A DNA stretch of 37,514 nt from Bacteroidales bacterium (GTDB taxonomy: Bacteria > Bacteroidota > Bacteroidia > Bacteroidales > UBA12077), in NCBI GenBank assembly GCA_018334675.1, contig JAGXLL010000022.1, forward strand, positions 1 to 37,514, in the 5' to 3' direction. The notes under the pieces are model-generated. The model was not told the origin of the DNA and searched no databases. It saw only the letters and a list, made by a program, of their open reading frames with translations. The position numbers were made by a program, and so were the translations under genes. Shown piece by piece: positions 8,001 to 15,411 of the stretch; within the stretch, counting starts at the first letter, position 1, and each line of letters begins with the position of its first letter.

Positions 8001-8548
8001 GCTTCTTTCTTCTTCAGCCCTTCCTGTTGTCTCTGAATGTCTTTCAGGTCTTGTTCGGATTTCTCAAAATCCTTGTACTCCTTAATATTTTTAGGTTTGA
8101 TCTGAAGGGAGTAACCCAGGTTTTGTGCGGCTGCATCCAGGTTATACCCTCCAATGGATTCACGAATAATATGGTGGGCCAGGTCTTTCTCATCAATGCC
8201 CACCAGCTGATGAAGGGCCAGCATATAGCGATCCTGTGTCTGCGGAGATGGCAGACCAGTGAGTGTATCTTCCTGTGCGTTACGCTGGGTTCGGAAATTT
8301 CCCGCATCCATCCGGATCTTCCAGGTCTCACCTCCAATATCTGCGTACCCTTCGGCCTCAGAGCCTTTCCCATCCCTACGCCAGATGAGTTGCTGGATCA
8401 ATCTGGCCGTGGAACTTTTGCCGGAGGCATTGGGACCTACCACAATATTGATCTGGGGTGAGAGGTGGCGATAGGGTCTCATTCCACGGGGAAATCCCGG
8501 TATCTTTCGGATAGACAACTCTTTGAAAAAGATCGGTATCTGTTGCAT
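5048..8548 (-). CDS. SbcC/Rad50/YhaN-like AAA ATPase with central membrane-like segment and extra C-terminal region
   Basis: A 1166-residue SMC-like ATPase, partner of the nuclease encoded just upstream (start codons in tandem, 9-bp gap). The N-terminal half-ATPase has Walker A GPNASGKSS (38-46) and YhaN-like sequence around IIRESIGGYNLDAAAQNLGY. Long Gln/Glu/Arg-rich coiled coils span about 150-400 and 450-800, interrupted near 403-443 by two hydrophobic segments (SWVLVLSLTGAGLAVLTYL and GILILPVLYYFAL). The C-terminal half-ATPase has signature LEELSTGTQIQLLLS near 834 and Walker B LPILADELL near 866. From about 930 to the end some 235 residues lie beyond the ATPase, with a wHTH- or HhH-like stretch (VQGFRKNKMKDIKEYLLKEG). 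By family analogy the pair would process DNA ends; the hydrophobic pair suggests membrane association, as seen in YhaN. The exact substrate is unknown. Confidence 0.88.
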   Translation of the reverse strand: MQQIPIFFKELSIRKIPGFPRGMRPYRHLSPQINIVVGPNASGKSSTARLIQQLIWRRDGKGSEAEGYADIGGETWKIRMDAGNFRTQRNAQEDTLTGLPSPQTQDRYMLALHQLVGIDEKDLAHHIIRESIGGYNLDAAAQNLGYSLQIKPKNIKEYKDFEKSEQDLKDIQRQQEGLKKKEAQLQELYQQHDAAKEAMRLKDFYHRVIEYLQATREKEQWQKHYDSYPGIMEQINGTEYTQLQDLEQNIQDDQNNIEIARRELQQARDQLSIIDLPEDGIGDQVLRELEFHTGELEQMERNLKEKQREIEDHQAQVEETLKALDPSLDPSQWEGIDLQGVQSLENFLLRSHQTISQLQFLQARIEELEKETGNNPSFSSDTLRQGIRSLSLWLQQQRNQKGTTASWVLVLSLTGAGLAVLTYLSGWPGLLGILILPVLYYFALQQRPSGPSATRRQDFIRTGLTPPRQWDIEQVIQRLEGLARELEQAIWQEKIHQTLEDRRGELEEMENQLQEIQKSYDQWQQQLKALPHLPGEDTRNYSGLYDFVKNLNRWQQEYTRLKGARADHQKYLDHYDQILEQIHRLIRPYHSKTVREAAQARATYQSLRKQEEDRRSHISVIKQKEEVIEKLGRDMTRNQEKLRHIYDKLGLEAGSKERVRQLVEQLDTYKEVRQNYRDAARKKSEKEDQVKDHSLYEAHKRELSQMSLDQALEQSRYYQEQADKKDEIIQRISDIQAQINQARQGNAMEDALLEREKAWDALAGLYEQNVSAMTGQLLVNQLKQETREHNRPAIFTRARELFTQITSGRYELMLDETDEPAFRARDTIWREGQDLEELSTGTQIQLLLSVRLAYIESQESALKLPILADELLANSDDNRAQAIIEALMEISRQGRQVFYFTAQKDEVAKWKRYCRDAAEVDYKIMELPGDPENPDVPLTQPTDLPTIRLSQENIPDPQDKSRQEYGRQLQVPAFNLLNDYPEQLHLWYVLDDPLVLYRCLVKGLRYWGQLESFLRHKGRVQGLTPRDLPLLQDKIKVLKRLQTLYQQGRPRPVDRQVLLSSGAVSEKFIEPVTRLLEQVGGNPRRLLYHLREGEVQGFRKNKMKDIKEYLLKEGYLDEQPTLDPDEIRVRLAALISNTRMEDDRAQRFIDEILGSQKGSGASQKPS

Positions 8549-8557
8549 GTTTGATCT

Positions 8558-9853
8558 CTATTGTTTTTGTTGAGCCAGCAGCATGGAAAGCAAACGCCTG
8601 GATTCGTTCAGTATAATCGACCTGGCCTCTTCACGCGTTCCTTTCAGCAAACGTTCATGTTGACGCAGGGGCAGATAAGTACTGCTATAATTGAGCTTGT
8701 TTAGGTATTGCTGCCATTGTTCTGTGAGGGCATCCAAAAAATCGTTGGACTCATCCTGCTCCAGGACCAGGATGGTTTGTGCCAGTTTGCCGGCCGGTGA
8801 CGATTCCTCTGCCAGGTCCCTCATGTCTGCCCGGGCAGGTTGTATCTGCGAGACGATCTTACGGATGGAGACCTCTGTGCCGGTGGATAATTCCGGGCGG
8901 TAGTCTGTTACCTCCTGCATCCATGCTTCTATTTTGTTCAGGTGGCTGCTCTCTCCCACCAGTTGAAGGTCGTAAACCAGGTAGGTCACCTCTTCCAGTT
9001 CGGGCAAAAGGCGTTGGGCCGACTCCCATAAACCTCGGGTGACCACCTCGCGGAAGGCAGGCGGATCTTGTGTGTGGCTTACATCCACTTCAAGCCCTTC
9101 ATAGCGAATGGGCGATAAGGGCAGCCACTGAGCTTGAATATTGTGTTTGCTTTCCACAGTAAGTAATACAGGGCCATGCATCCCGGGCTCGCCCGGGTTT
9201 AATGCATGGGGTGTTCCGGTGTAAGCAATCAGTGGATGCTCTTTTTTTACAGATCGGGGCTGGTGGATATGCCCCATGATCCATGCGTCAACAGATTTGT
9301 TGGCCAGATGGCTGAGCGCCAGAGGCGCATAGAGGCTGTCGGGGATATCCAGGTCACCATGCAACAAACCGATGGTTAAGGCCGCCGGGTCTGGATCCAG
9401 TTGATCAAAACCGGCAAGCGGATCTTCCTGCACATGCTGTTGGGTAAAAGACCAGCCCACAAACTGAATATCCTGCCCTTTCAAGGGATGGACAATTTTT
9501 TCCCAGCTGCCATCTGCTCCCAATAGATGCACATGTTCATAAGAATGGTGGCGGATGATCTGACCCAACACGTCGAAGTCGTGGTTGCCGGCGATCATAA
9601 ACACTTCCACCCCTGCCTGCTCCAGACGATTGAAACCCTTCTGAAGGGGGCCAATGGCTTCAAAATACCAGTTGTCCTGATCTACGATATCCCCTGCCAG
9701 CAGCAATGCATCGACCTGATGCTCAATGGCACGGTCAACCATACGCTGCCATGTATAGCGGGTGGACCGTTGTTCAGCCCCTTCCTCAATGGCCGATGAT
9801 TTCTTTCCCAGGTGCAGGTCGGCGCTGGCCAGGATTTTTATTGACATAAACAA
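8558..9853 (-). CDS. SbcD/Mre11/YhaO-like DNA repair exonuclease
   Basis: Calcineurin-like metallophosphoesterase of the DNA nuclease branch, 431 residues. Metal-site motifs in order: ADLHLG with Asp12 and His14, AGDIVD with Asp55, AGNHDFD (Asn90-His91-Asp92), GLLHGDLD with His165 and GHIHQPR (194-200). After about residue 250 comes a capping/partner-binding region without motifs I can name. It precedes the SbcC-like ATPase by 9 bp on the same strand, the classical nuclease-ATPase operon order. Start may be Met1 at 9853 or Met3 at 9847 (MSIKILASADLHLG); the latter fits family N-termini slightly better. Nucleolytic processing of double-strand ends is expected from the family and not proven here. 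Confidence 0.9.
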   Translation of the reverse strand: MFMSIKILASADLHLGKKSSAIEEGAEQRSTRYTWQRMVDRAIEHQVDALLLAGDIVDQDNWYFEAIGPLQKGFNRLEQAGVEVFMIAGNHDFDVLGQIIRHHSYEHVHLLGADGSWEKIVHPLKGQDIQFVGWSFTQQHVQEDPLAGFDQLDPDPAALTIGLLHGDLDIPDSLYAPLALSHLANKSVDAWIMGHIHQPRSVKKEHPLIAYTGTPHALNPGEPGMHGPVLLTVESKHNIQAQWLPLSPIRYEGLEVDVSHTQDPPAFREVVTRGLWESAQRLLPELEEVTYLVYDLQLVGESSHLNKIEAWMQEVTDYRPELSTGTEVSIRKIVSQIQPARADMRDLAEESSPAGKLAQTILVLEQDESNDFLDALTEQWQQYLNKLNYSSTYLPLRQHERLLKGTREEARSIILNESRRLLSMLLAQQKQ

Positions 9854-10377
9854 TTCTTTTTATCGGGTATCATTCAATCAAAAATAATAAAAGCCTCCCA
9901 TAACATGTCAAGAAAATCGCAGCACGATGTTAACAATTTTTACCACCTGGCAGGAATCCAGATAAACGTTGCGTTTGGCCAGCGAGTTTTCTTACATGAG
10001 CGATTTTGCATTTTCCTCTGAAGTCTTCACCAGATGGGGCATTTACCTTTCTAGGTCCCGGCCTCAGCTATTCGACCGATCCCCTCATGGAGCCGGGCAT
10101 GCGTATGGATTGATTTCTGTTTCATTATCCGCATTTTGTTATTTTAATCGGTTTCGATGGATTGTTCATTTTGGCTTGAATACCATTTGAACGGCTTAAC
10201 TGATTTTCATACCTAAAAATACATACGTTTCCGGAAAAATCCATTTACCAACTGGTTTTACAGCTAAAAGAACCGGGCTATATAGAGATGGTTGCACGAA
10301 AAAAGGCTTTTATCCGCGAATAGGGTTGTATATAACCCTGGCCAGGCCATTCGCCATTGAAAAACTTTCCACTTCTT
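9854..10377. other. Intergenic stretch of about 520 bp without recognisable gene
   Basis: The left end should hold the promoter of the nuclease-ATPase operon. In the middle I see no coding frame. A short hairpin AGGGTT-GTATAT-AACCCT lies at 10322-10339, some 40 bp beyond the end of the MBL gene, without a convincing U-tract. Short frames here have no family resemblance. Confidence 0.6.
9879..9911 (-). promoter_or_regulatory. Possible promoter of the SbcD/SbcC-like operon
   Basis: On the minus strand TTG (9911-9909), 22 bp, TATTTTTG (9886-9879). Spacing is at the long end of the accepted range. Predicted start near 9875, about 22 nt before ATG 9853. Confidence 0.45.
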
Positions 10378-11229
10378 TTATTGCAATTGCTTGTTCTTCA
10401 AGTTTTTCCTGAGTAATTCCCTGTGAACGGGCCGGCCATGTCCGGGCAAATAGATCCGGCAACCGGTTTGAAGAAGCTTATCCCAGCTATAAACCATTGC
10501 TTCCTTGTCATCAGCAAAGGGCGGATAGATTGAATTCCTGAAGATACCAAACATGGCATCCCCAACGATGGCCACTTCCCGGTCGATGATAAGACTGATG
10601 GATCCCCTGGTATGACCTTCGGTTTTGATGACACGGATATTGGGTTTTTTTTCATCGAGGGGCTGATCCGCTTCGATCAGACGATCGGGTGTAAAAGCTT
10701 TATAGCCGAATTTGGGTGGACCGATCCTGTTTCCAAGGGCCGTCAGCCAACGGGTAACCAAGAAAGTACCTTTGGGAAGGGGGGTGAAGCCCTCCGTTGC
10801 ATGTGAGGCTTCCTCAGCACCCATCACGATTTCACACTGGTATGCCTCCTTTATTCCGGCGGCATTCTGGCAATGATCATAATGTGAATGGGTCAACACG
10901 AGGACATCCAGTTTTTCTTGAGCCCCCATCACCGAGCCAAGATTCTTTCTTAACTGTTTGAAAGAGGAGGATGTGCCGGTATCGACCATCATAAGGAATC
11001 GTTCTGTACGAATAAAATAGGCATTGCCGGCACCCGCCAAAATACGGGTAATGGTATTACCTTGTTGTGTGGACCAGCTTTTCATGGCATTTTCCATCTT
11101 TACATTGGGCCATTTTATCAGAAGGGGGAACTTATGGGCATCGAAGGGAATATGATCCCACTGCCGTAAATTCCTGTGAAGGCCATCACAAATGTCCTGA
11201 TTTTTTTTATTCTTGTCAAGGCCATTCAC
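10378..11229 (-). CDS. MBL-fold metallo-hydrolase
   Basis: Metallo-beta-lactamase superfamily hydrolase of up to 283 residues. The zinc motif THSHYDHC gives His114, His116, Asp118 and His119 (long-form numbering). Further family marks are MVDTGTSS before it, TEGHTRGSISL (third ligand His), IVGDAMFG (bridging Asp) and the final PGHGRP. It resembles glyoxalase II-like or general MBL hydrolases, but the substrate cannot be told. The start is uncertain: the first 44 residues do not resemble an MBL N-terminus, and ATG at 11097 (MENAMKSW) or 11085 (MKSWSTQQ) would begin directly before the first beta-strands, giving about 235-239 residues. It stands alone between the nuclease operon and tRNA-Lys. 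Confidence 0.85.
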   Translation of the reverse strand: MNGLDKNKKNQDICDGLHRNLRQWDHIPFDAHKFPLLIKWPNVKMENAMKSWSTQQGNTITRILAGAGNAYFIRTERFLMMVDTGTSSSFKQLRKNLGSVMGAQEKLDVLVLTHSHYDHCQNAAGIKEAYQCEIVMGAEEASHATEGFTPLPKGTFLVTRWLTALGNRIGPPKFGYKAFTPDRLIEADQPLDEKKPNIRVIKTEGHTRGSISLIIDREVAIVGDAMFGIFRNSIYPPFADDKEAMVYSWDKLLQTGCRIYLPGHGRPVHRELLRKNLKNKQLQ

Positions 11230-11365
11230 AACTTCAGGGGCTCATTCCGGCCTTTTCCATGGGGTAGAATAGCGCCATTGCCCTGCCAAAAAATTGTGTG
11301 GAAATGTATCTTTATGGGGGGGTGTGACTCACAGTGGCGCCTCAAGCGCCATAGAACTTCGCCTT

Positions 11366-11402
11366 AAAAAAATCCCGCGCAAAGGATACAATGCGCGGGA
11401 TT
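11366..11402 (-). terminator. Rho-independent terminator after tRNA-Lys
   Basis: Arms 11371-11381 and 11392-11402 pair perfectly (AATCCCGCGCA / TGCGCGGGATT) with a 10-nt loop. On the minus strand the hairpin is followed by a run of T (11366-11372), directly downstream of the tRNA 3' end. Confidence 0.9.
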
Positions 11403-11403
11403 G

Positions 11404-11476
11404 TGACTCAGCTGGGTCTCGAACCCAGGACCCTCGCCTTAAAAGGGCGATGCTCTACCAACTGAGCTACTGAGTC
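11404..11476 (-). tRNA. tRNA-Lys (anticodon UUU)
   Basis: The minus strand folds as a 73-nt tRNA: acceptor GACTCAG/CTGAGTC with discriminator A, D-arm GCTCAGTTGGTAGAGC, anticodon arm CGCCCTTTTAAGGCG with UUU, and T-arm CTGGGTTCGAGACCCAG. CCA is not encoded. It has its own promoter and terminator. Confidence 0.97.
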
Positions 11477-11480
11477 GATG

Positions 11481-11511
11481 CAAAAGTAATATCTTCTGTT
11501 TTTCCTGCCAA
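11481..11511 (-). promoter_or_regulatory. Promoter of tRNA-Lys
   Basis: Minus strand: TTG (11511-11509), 20 bp, TACTTTTG (11488-11481). The box ends only 4 bp before the mature tRNA 5' end (11476), so the primary transcript would carry a 5' leader of about one nucleotide. Confidence 0.7.
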
Positions 11512-11716
11512 CTTTTATTTATAATTTTTTGAATAAAAATTCGGGCTTCAGAATAATCTGTTAACATACAATGATTTATCCATACAAACATCATGGAAGT
11601 TGGTTTTCCCGGGGGTTCTCTGTTAATATTTGTTCAAATCTTTTATAACCGAATGAAACAAAATCTTAAAAAAATCAATACATTTATTCTCTCAAATAAA
11701 AGAACCAATCCACGAT

Positions 11717-12523
11717 ATGACCGATCAAGTAGTGATCATCACCGGTGCTTCTTCAGGTATTGGAAAAGCCTGTGGCTATGTTTTTTCGGAAAAGGGCGCC
11801 CAAGTGGTGCTGGCCGCACGTAACCAAGAAAAACTCAACGATATTGCAGACAAATTGCAGTCGCTCAACCGGCAGGTATTAGCTGTTCAAACCGATGTAT
11901 CCCGGGAAGAAGACTGTAAAAGTCTAATAGATAAAACACTGGAGCATTTTGGCAGGATCGATGTATTGATCAACAATGCGGGCATTTCCATGCGGGGTCT
12001 TTTTGAGGATACCTCACTGGATGTGTTGCGCCAGCTTATGAACACCAATTTCTGGGGTACTGTATATTGCACCCACTATGCCCTGCCCCATATCCTGAAG
12101 AACAATGGCTCCGTTGTAGGTATCTCCTCCATCGGAGGATTTCAGGGATTGCCGGGAAGAACAGGTTATTCCTCTTCCAAGTTTGCCATGCATGGTTTTT
12201 TGGAGACTTTACGGGTCGAGCATTTGAAAAACGGGCTACACGTGATGATTGCAGCCCCGGGTTTCACCTCCACCAATGTCAGAAAAGCCGCCCTTGGTCC
12301 TGACGGACAATCGCAAGGAGAAAGCCCGCGTGATGAGAATAAGATGATGTCGCCTGAGCGGGTTGCCCGGATCATTGCAAAGGGAGTCAAAAGGAGGAAG
12401 AGACTGATCATCATGACCCTTGAAGGAAAACTCACCGTCTTTATACGGCGCCTGGCGCCCAAGCTGATCGACAAAATCACCTACCGGGTAATGTCCCGGG
12501 AACCGGATTCTCCTTTTAACTGA
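11717..12523 (+). CDS. Short-chain dehydrogenase/reductase (classical SDR)
   Basis: NAD(P)-dependent oxidoreductase of 268 residues. Cofactor motif TGASSGIG (9-16), NNAG (86-89), and catalytic Ser138, Tyr151 and Lys155 in ISSIGG and YSSSK. The Arg in AARNQEKL after beta-2 suggests NADPH preference. The basic tail (GVKRRKRLIIMTLEGKLTVFIRRLAPKLIDKI) contains an amphipathic/hydrophobic helix as in membrane-associated SDRs of the DHRS7-like type. It is the first gene of a four-gene operon: only 7 bp separate it from the CPBP gene. ATG 11717 is right before beta-1. Substrate unknown; lipid or ketone reduction is a guess from the tail and its partners. Confidence 0.92.
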   Translation: MTDQVVIITGASSGIGKACGYVFSEKGAQVVLAARNQEKLNDIADKLQSLNRQVLAVQTDVSREEDCKSLIDKTLEHFGRIDVLINNAGISMRGLFEDTSLDVLRQLMNTNFWGTVYCTHYALPHILKNNGSVVGISSIGGFQGLPGRTGYSSSKFAMHGFLETLRVEHLKNGLHVMIAAPGFTSTNVRKAALGPDGQSQGESPRDENKMMSPERVARIIAKGVKRRKRLIIMTLEGKLTVFIRRLAPKLIDKITYRVMSREPDSPFN

Positions 12524-12530
12524 GCAAAAC

Positions 12531-13271
12531 ATGAAAACAATACATTCCTTGCTCTACAATACAGATCCCAACTATTTGATCTCTCTATGGGCAGTACTGG
12601 TGCTGGTCCTGGGTTTTTGGGGTTACCTCTTTATGGGATCCCGGCTGATGCATTACCTGGGGCAGGAACAAAAAAACGATCCTCACGGGTTGTTTATGGC
12701 GCACCTTATCAGACGGCTACTGGGCTTTGTGCTTATGGGACTGCTGCCTTTGTTGGTCTATTATTATGGGCTCCGGCTGCCCTTCCAGGAATACGGGATC
12801 AATTTCAAACAGATGGGTCGCTCGGTGATATGGATCCTGGTGTTTCTGCCACCTATCATCGCGATGAATTACTATGTGGCAGGGAAACCGTCCAATTTGG
12901 AGCAGTACCCCCAGATCCGTCTTGCTCAGTGGAATATGAAGGATCTTTTTTTCAATTTCACCACCTGGATACTCTATCTTTTGGGATATGAGATGCTTTT
13001 CAGAGGATTCCTGTTGTTCTCCTTTTATTATGCATTTGGCATGCCCATTGCCATTGCAGTGAATGTGGTGCTCTATGCCCTGGCACATATTCCCAAGGGA
13101 CTTCGGGAAGTAGCAGGATCCGTGCCCTTTGGAATTATCCTATGCCTGATAACCCTGAGCACCGGGTCTTTTCTTGCGGCTTTCGTGCTCCATACCCTGA
13201 TGGCCTTATCCAACGAATTTTTCGCCATTCGTTCTCACCCCGACATGAAAATCAAAAGCCTCAAACCATGA
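12531..13271 (+). CDS. CPBP-family intramembrane protease homologue with altered EExxxR motif
   Basis: Multi-pass inner-membrane protein of 246 residues with about six to eight hydrophobic segments. It shows the CAAX protease/bacteriocin-processing layout: motif 1 YEMLFRG (153-159), motif 2 ALAHIPKG with His186, motif 3 VLHTLMALSNE with His221. The usual first Glu of EExxxR is Tyr153 here; only Glu154 and Arg158 remain. In the archaeal Rce1 structure the first Glu activates water, so activity is doubtful, although W/Y-E-x-x-x-R forms occur in the wider family. Second gene of the SDR operon, its stop overlapping the next start as ATGA (13268-13271). Possible roles are processing of a membrane peptide or a non-proteolytic membrane function. 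Confidence 0.85.
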   Translation: MKTIHSLLYNTDPNYLISLWAVLVLVLGFWGYLFMGSRLMHYLGQEQKNDPHGLFMAHLIRRLLGFVLMGLLPLLVYYYGLRLPFQEYGINFKQMGRSVIWILVFLPPIIAMNYYVAGKPSNLEQYPQIRLAQWNMKDLFFNFTTWILYLLGYEMLFRGFLLFSFYYAFGMPIAIAVNVVLYALAHIPKGLREVAGSVPFGIILCLITLSTGSFLAAFVLHTLMALSNEFFAIRSHPDMKIKSLKP

Positions 13272-14260
13272 AATATTTCATCACCGGAGCTACCGGGTTC
13301 ATCGGAGCAAACCTGGCCCACCGCCTGGCCGACTCGGGACACCAGGTGAAGGCTTTGGTCCGCACAAGAAGAAAAGCCAGCATGCTCCAGCACCAAAATA
13401 TTGAGTTGGTTTACGGTACACTTGACGAGAAGCAGGTTTTGAAAGAAGCCATGCAAGAGGTTGACGGTGTATTTCACCTGGCCGCTTATGCCAAACCCTG
13501 GGCCAAAGATCCTACCCTCTACAACCGCATCAACCTGGTGGGTACCATCCACGTGCTGGAAGCAGCCAGAGAGATGCAGGTGCGGAAAATTGTTTTTACC
13601 TCGACAGCAGGAACACTGGGCCCTTCCGGTGAACGGCCGGTAACAGAGGATATGCCCCGTTGGCATAATTTTTTTAATGAATATGAGTCTACCAAATTCA
13701 TGGCCGAGAAAACAGTAAAGGATTACGCACTGAAAGGCATGAATGTTTGTATCGTGCATCCCTCCAGAGTATATGGTCCGGGTGAGCTTTCCAAAAGCAA
13801 TTCGGTGACCATCATGGTCAAGAATTTCCTGGAGGGACTGTGGAGAATCATCCCAGGCAACGGGCAAAAGATGGGCAACTATGTTTTTATCGATGATGTG
13901 ATCGATGGCCATATAGGGGCTATGAAGGTGGGTCACCCCGGGGAACAGTATATCCTGGGAGGAGAAAATGCCTCCTATTCCCACTTTTTCTCAACCATAC
14001 GAAGACTGAGCGGGAAAAAGCACCGGCTTATTAAAATACCCGTCGCGGCCCTGATGGCCTTTACCTGGATTCAGATGATACTGGCCCGGATGATCAACCG
14101 GCCTCCTCTTTTGCCGCCTAAATGGGTAAGGAAATACATGTTTAATTGGGAGTTGGACTCAGCCAAAGCGCAAAAAGAACTCAACTATAAGATCACACCC
14201 CTGAACGACGGATTGTTGCACACCATACATTGGTTGGAAAACGGATCGCACTATGAATGA
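13268..14260 (+). CDS. NAD-dependent epimerase/dehydratase (extended SDR)
   Basis: Start ATG 13268 is chosen because the Rossmann motif GATGFIG (7-13) follows directly and it overlaps the CPBP stop codon; the frame is open further upstream but that sequence is the shadow of the CPBP gene. The product has 330 residues. Catalytic triad in the extended-SDR pattern: Ser112 in TSTAGTLG, Tyr139 and Lys143 in YESTK. HPSRVYGPGE and YVFIDDVIDGHI are further marks. It resembles dihydroflavonol-reductase/HpnA-like or 3-beta-HSD-like reductases, often acting on lipids or isoprenoids. A hydrophobic stretch in IPVAALMAFTWIQMILA near the C-terminus suggests membrane contact. Third gene of the operon, its end overlapping the next SDR by 8 bp. 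Confidence 0.9.
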   Translation: MKYFITGATGFIGANLAHRLADSGHQVKALVRTRRKASMLQHQNIELVYGTLDEKQVLKEAMQEVDGVFHLAAYAKPWAKDPTLYNRINLVGTIHVLEAAREMQVRKIVFTSTAGTLGPSGERPVTEDMPRWHNFFNEYESTKFMAEKTVKDYALKGMNVCIVHPSRVYGPGELSKSNSVTIMVKNFLEGLWRIIPGNGQKMGNYVFIDDVIDGHIGAMKVGHPGEQYILGGENASYSHFFSTIRRLSGKKHRLIKIPVAALMAFTWIQMILARMINRPPLLPPKWVRKYMFNWELDSAKAQKELNYKITPLNDGLLHTIHWLENGSHYE

Positions 14261-15053
14261 TCACCATCAACCTTATGCCCTGATCACAGGAGCCGGCATC
14301 GGCATCGGACGTGCTCTGGCCATTGAATGTGCACGTCGCCGGATGAACCTGGCACTGATCGACCTGCCTGGTTCCGGCCTGGAAAAAACCATTCAACACC
14401 TGAAAAAACACTTTGATGTGGATATTCAGTATATGAAGATGGACCTGACCACCCCCCATTCGGCCGAGAAAATATATAACTGGAGCCGGGAAAAAGACCT
14501 CACCGTGGAGATGCTGATCAACAATGCAGGAAAAGGCCATCTGGGAAGCTTCACCGACTACGACCATACTTTCTATGAGAAGATGCTCCGCCTGAACGTG
14601 GAGGCGGTGGTGATGCTGACCCGATTGTTCCTGCCGGATATGAAAAAGCTGGAAAATGCCTATATTATGAACCTGGGAAGCATTGCCTCTTTCTATCCCA
14701 TACCCTACAAGATCGTTTATGCCGGAAGCAAAAGTTTTATCTATTCCTTTTCCCGGGGACTTAAACAGGAACTTGAAAACAGCAGCGTAACAGTAAGTGT
14801 GCTGTGCCCCGGCCCCATCGTTACCAACCAGGAAGTGATCCAACGAATCCGCCGGGGTGGCTTGTGGGCCAAACGCTCCTCCATGCGCCCCGGTAAAATG
14901 GCCCGTATTGCAATATCTCAAATGCTGCGCGGAAAAGCCGTGATCATCCCGGGTAGCCTTAATAAGTTCTTCAGGTTCGCCAGCAGGCTCGTACCCACGA
15001 AGATCAAACAGTGCCTGCTGGCCAGAAAGTTCAATGTGAATGAAAAAATCTAG
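14253..15053 (+). CDS. Short-chain dehydrogenase/reductase (second classical SDR)
   Basis: 266-residue SDR with GAGIGIG (13-19) in place of TGxxxGIG, NNAGKG (90-95), Ser143 in LGSIASF, and Tyr156/Lys160 in YAGSK. The sequence after beta-2 reads LIDLPGSG, where an acidic residue in place of the Arg seen in the first SDR of the operon hints at NAD(H) rather than NADP(H). A basic, hydrophobic C-terminus (SLNKFFRFASRLVPTKIKQCLLARK) resembles 3-ketoacyl/sterol-type membrane-bound SDRs. It overlaps the epimerase by 8 bp, so translational coupling is likely. Last gene of the operon. Substrate unknown. Confidence 0.92.
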   Translation: MNDHHQPYALITGAGIGIGRALAIECARRRMNLALIDLPGSGLEKTIQHLKKHFDVDIQYMKMDLTTPHSAEKIYNWSREKDLTVEMLINNAGKGHLGSFTDYDHTFYEKMLRLNVEAVVMLTRLFLPDMKKLENAYIMNLGSIASFYPIPYKIVYAGSKSFIYSFSRGLKQELENSSVTVSVLCPGPIVTNQEVIQRIRRGGLWAKRSSMRPGKMARIAISQMLRGKAVIIPGSLNKFFRFASRLVPTKIKQCLLARKFNVNEKI

Positions 15054-15079
15054 TTACCAGGGAATATTCGACAAAACCA

Positions 15080-15313
15080 TCAAAACCGGATCTTGGAGAT
15101 GAGCCAGAACAAAAAACTAAGAAACACACTCAGCAAAATCATAGAAACAATCGGGGCGTAAAAAACGAAATGGTCCCGTTTGATTTTTATGTCGCCGGGT
15201 AAGTTTCCGAACCACTGAAACTTATTGCCCGGTAAAAGAAGGATTGCTCCCACTACCACTAATATAGCGCCTATGATGATCATGTATTTGCCGGTTTGTT
15301 GAATCATGCCCAA
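15080..15313 (-). CDS. DUF2905 family small membrane protein
   Basis: A 77-residue protein (75 if Met3 at 15307 is used). Two hydrophobic segments, MIIIGAILVVVGAILLL and FYAPIVSMILLSVFLSFLFW, flank the family hallmark FQWFGNLPGDIKIKR. The family is widespread and of unknown function. It converges with the SDR operon, 26 bp away. Confidence 0.88.
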   Translation of the reverse strand: MGMIQQTGKYMIIIGAILVVVGAILLLPGNKFQWFGNLPGDIKIKRDHFVFYAPIVSMILLSVFLSFLFWLISKIRF

Positions 15314-15335
15314 ATCTTTCAGTATGTAGGATCAT

Positions 15336-15343
15336 CAAATTTA
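15336..15343 (-). promoter_or_regulatory. Possible -7 element for the DUF2905 gene
   Basis: Minus-strand TAAATTTG fits TAnnTTTG about 20 bp before the start codon. No TTG box at the right distance is present. Confidence 0.3.
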
Positions 15344-15411
15344 TCAAATTCAATCCAATAATTTTTAACCTTGCTTCGTATTTAAAAATAACAAAATCAT
15401 ACCGACCTCGC

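Noticed and set aside
5048-9853. Nuclease-ATPase pair as an anti-phage defence system
   Set aside because: The motifs and order fit housekeeping SbcCD/YhaNO-like repair proteins; no other defence gene or mobile-element mark is nearby.
10322-10339. AGGGTT/AACCCT hairpin as a terminator for the MBL gene
   Set aside because: Arms of 6 bp and no T-run; it may be chance.
11247-11261. TCCATGGGGTAGAA shared between the region before tRNA-Lys and the hairpin at 23859
   Set aside because: A 14-base match is expected by chance in a window this size, and the first copy has no inverted partner.
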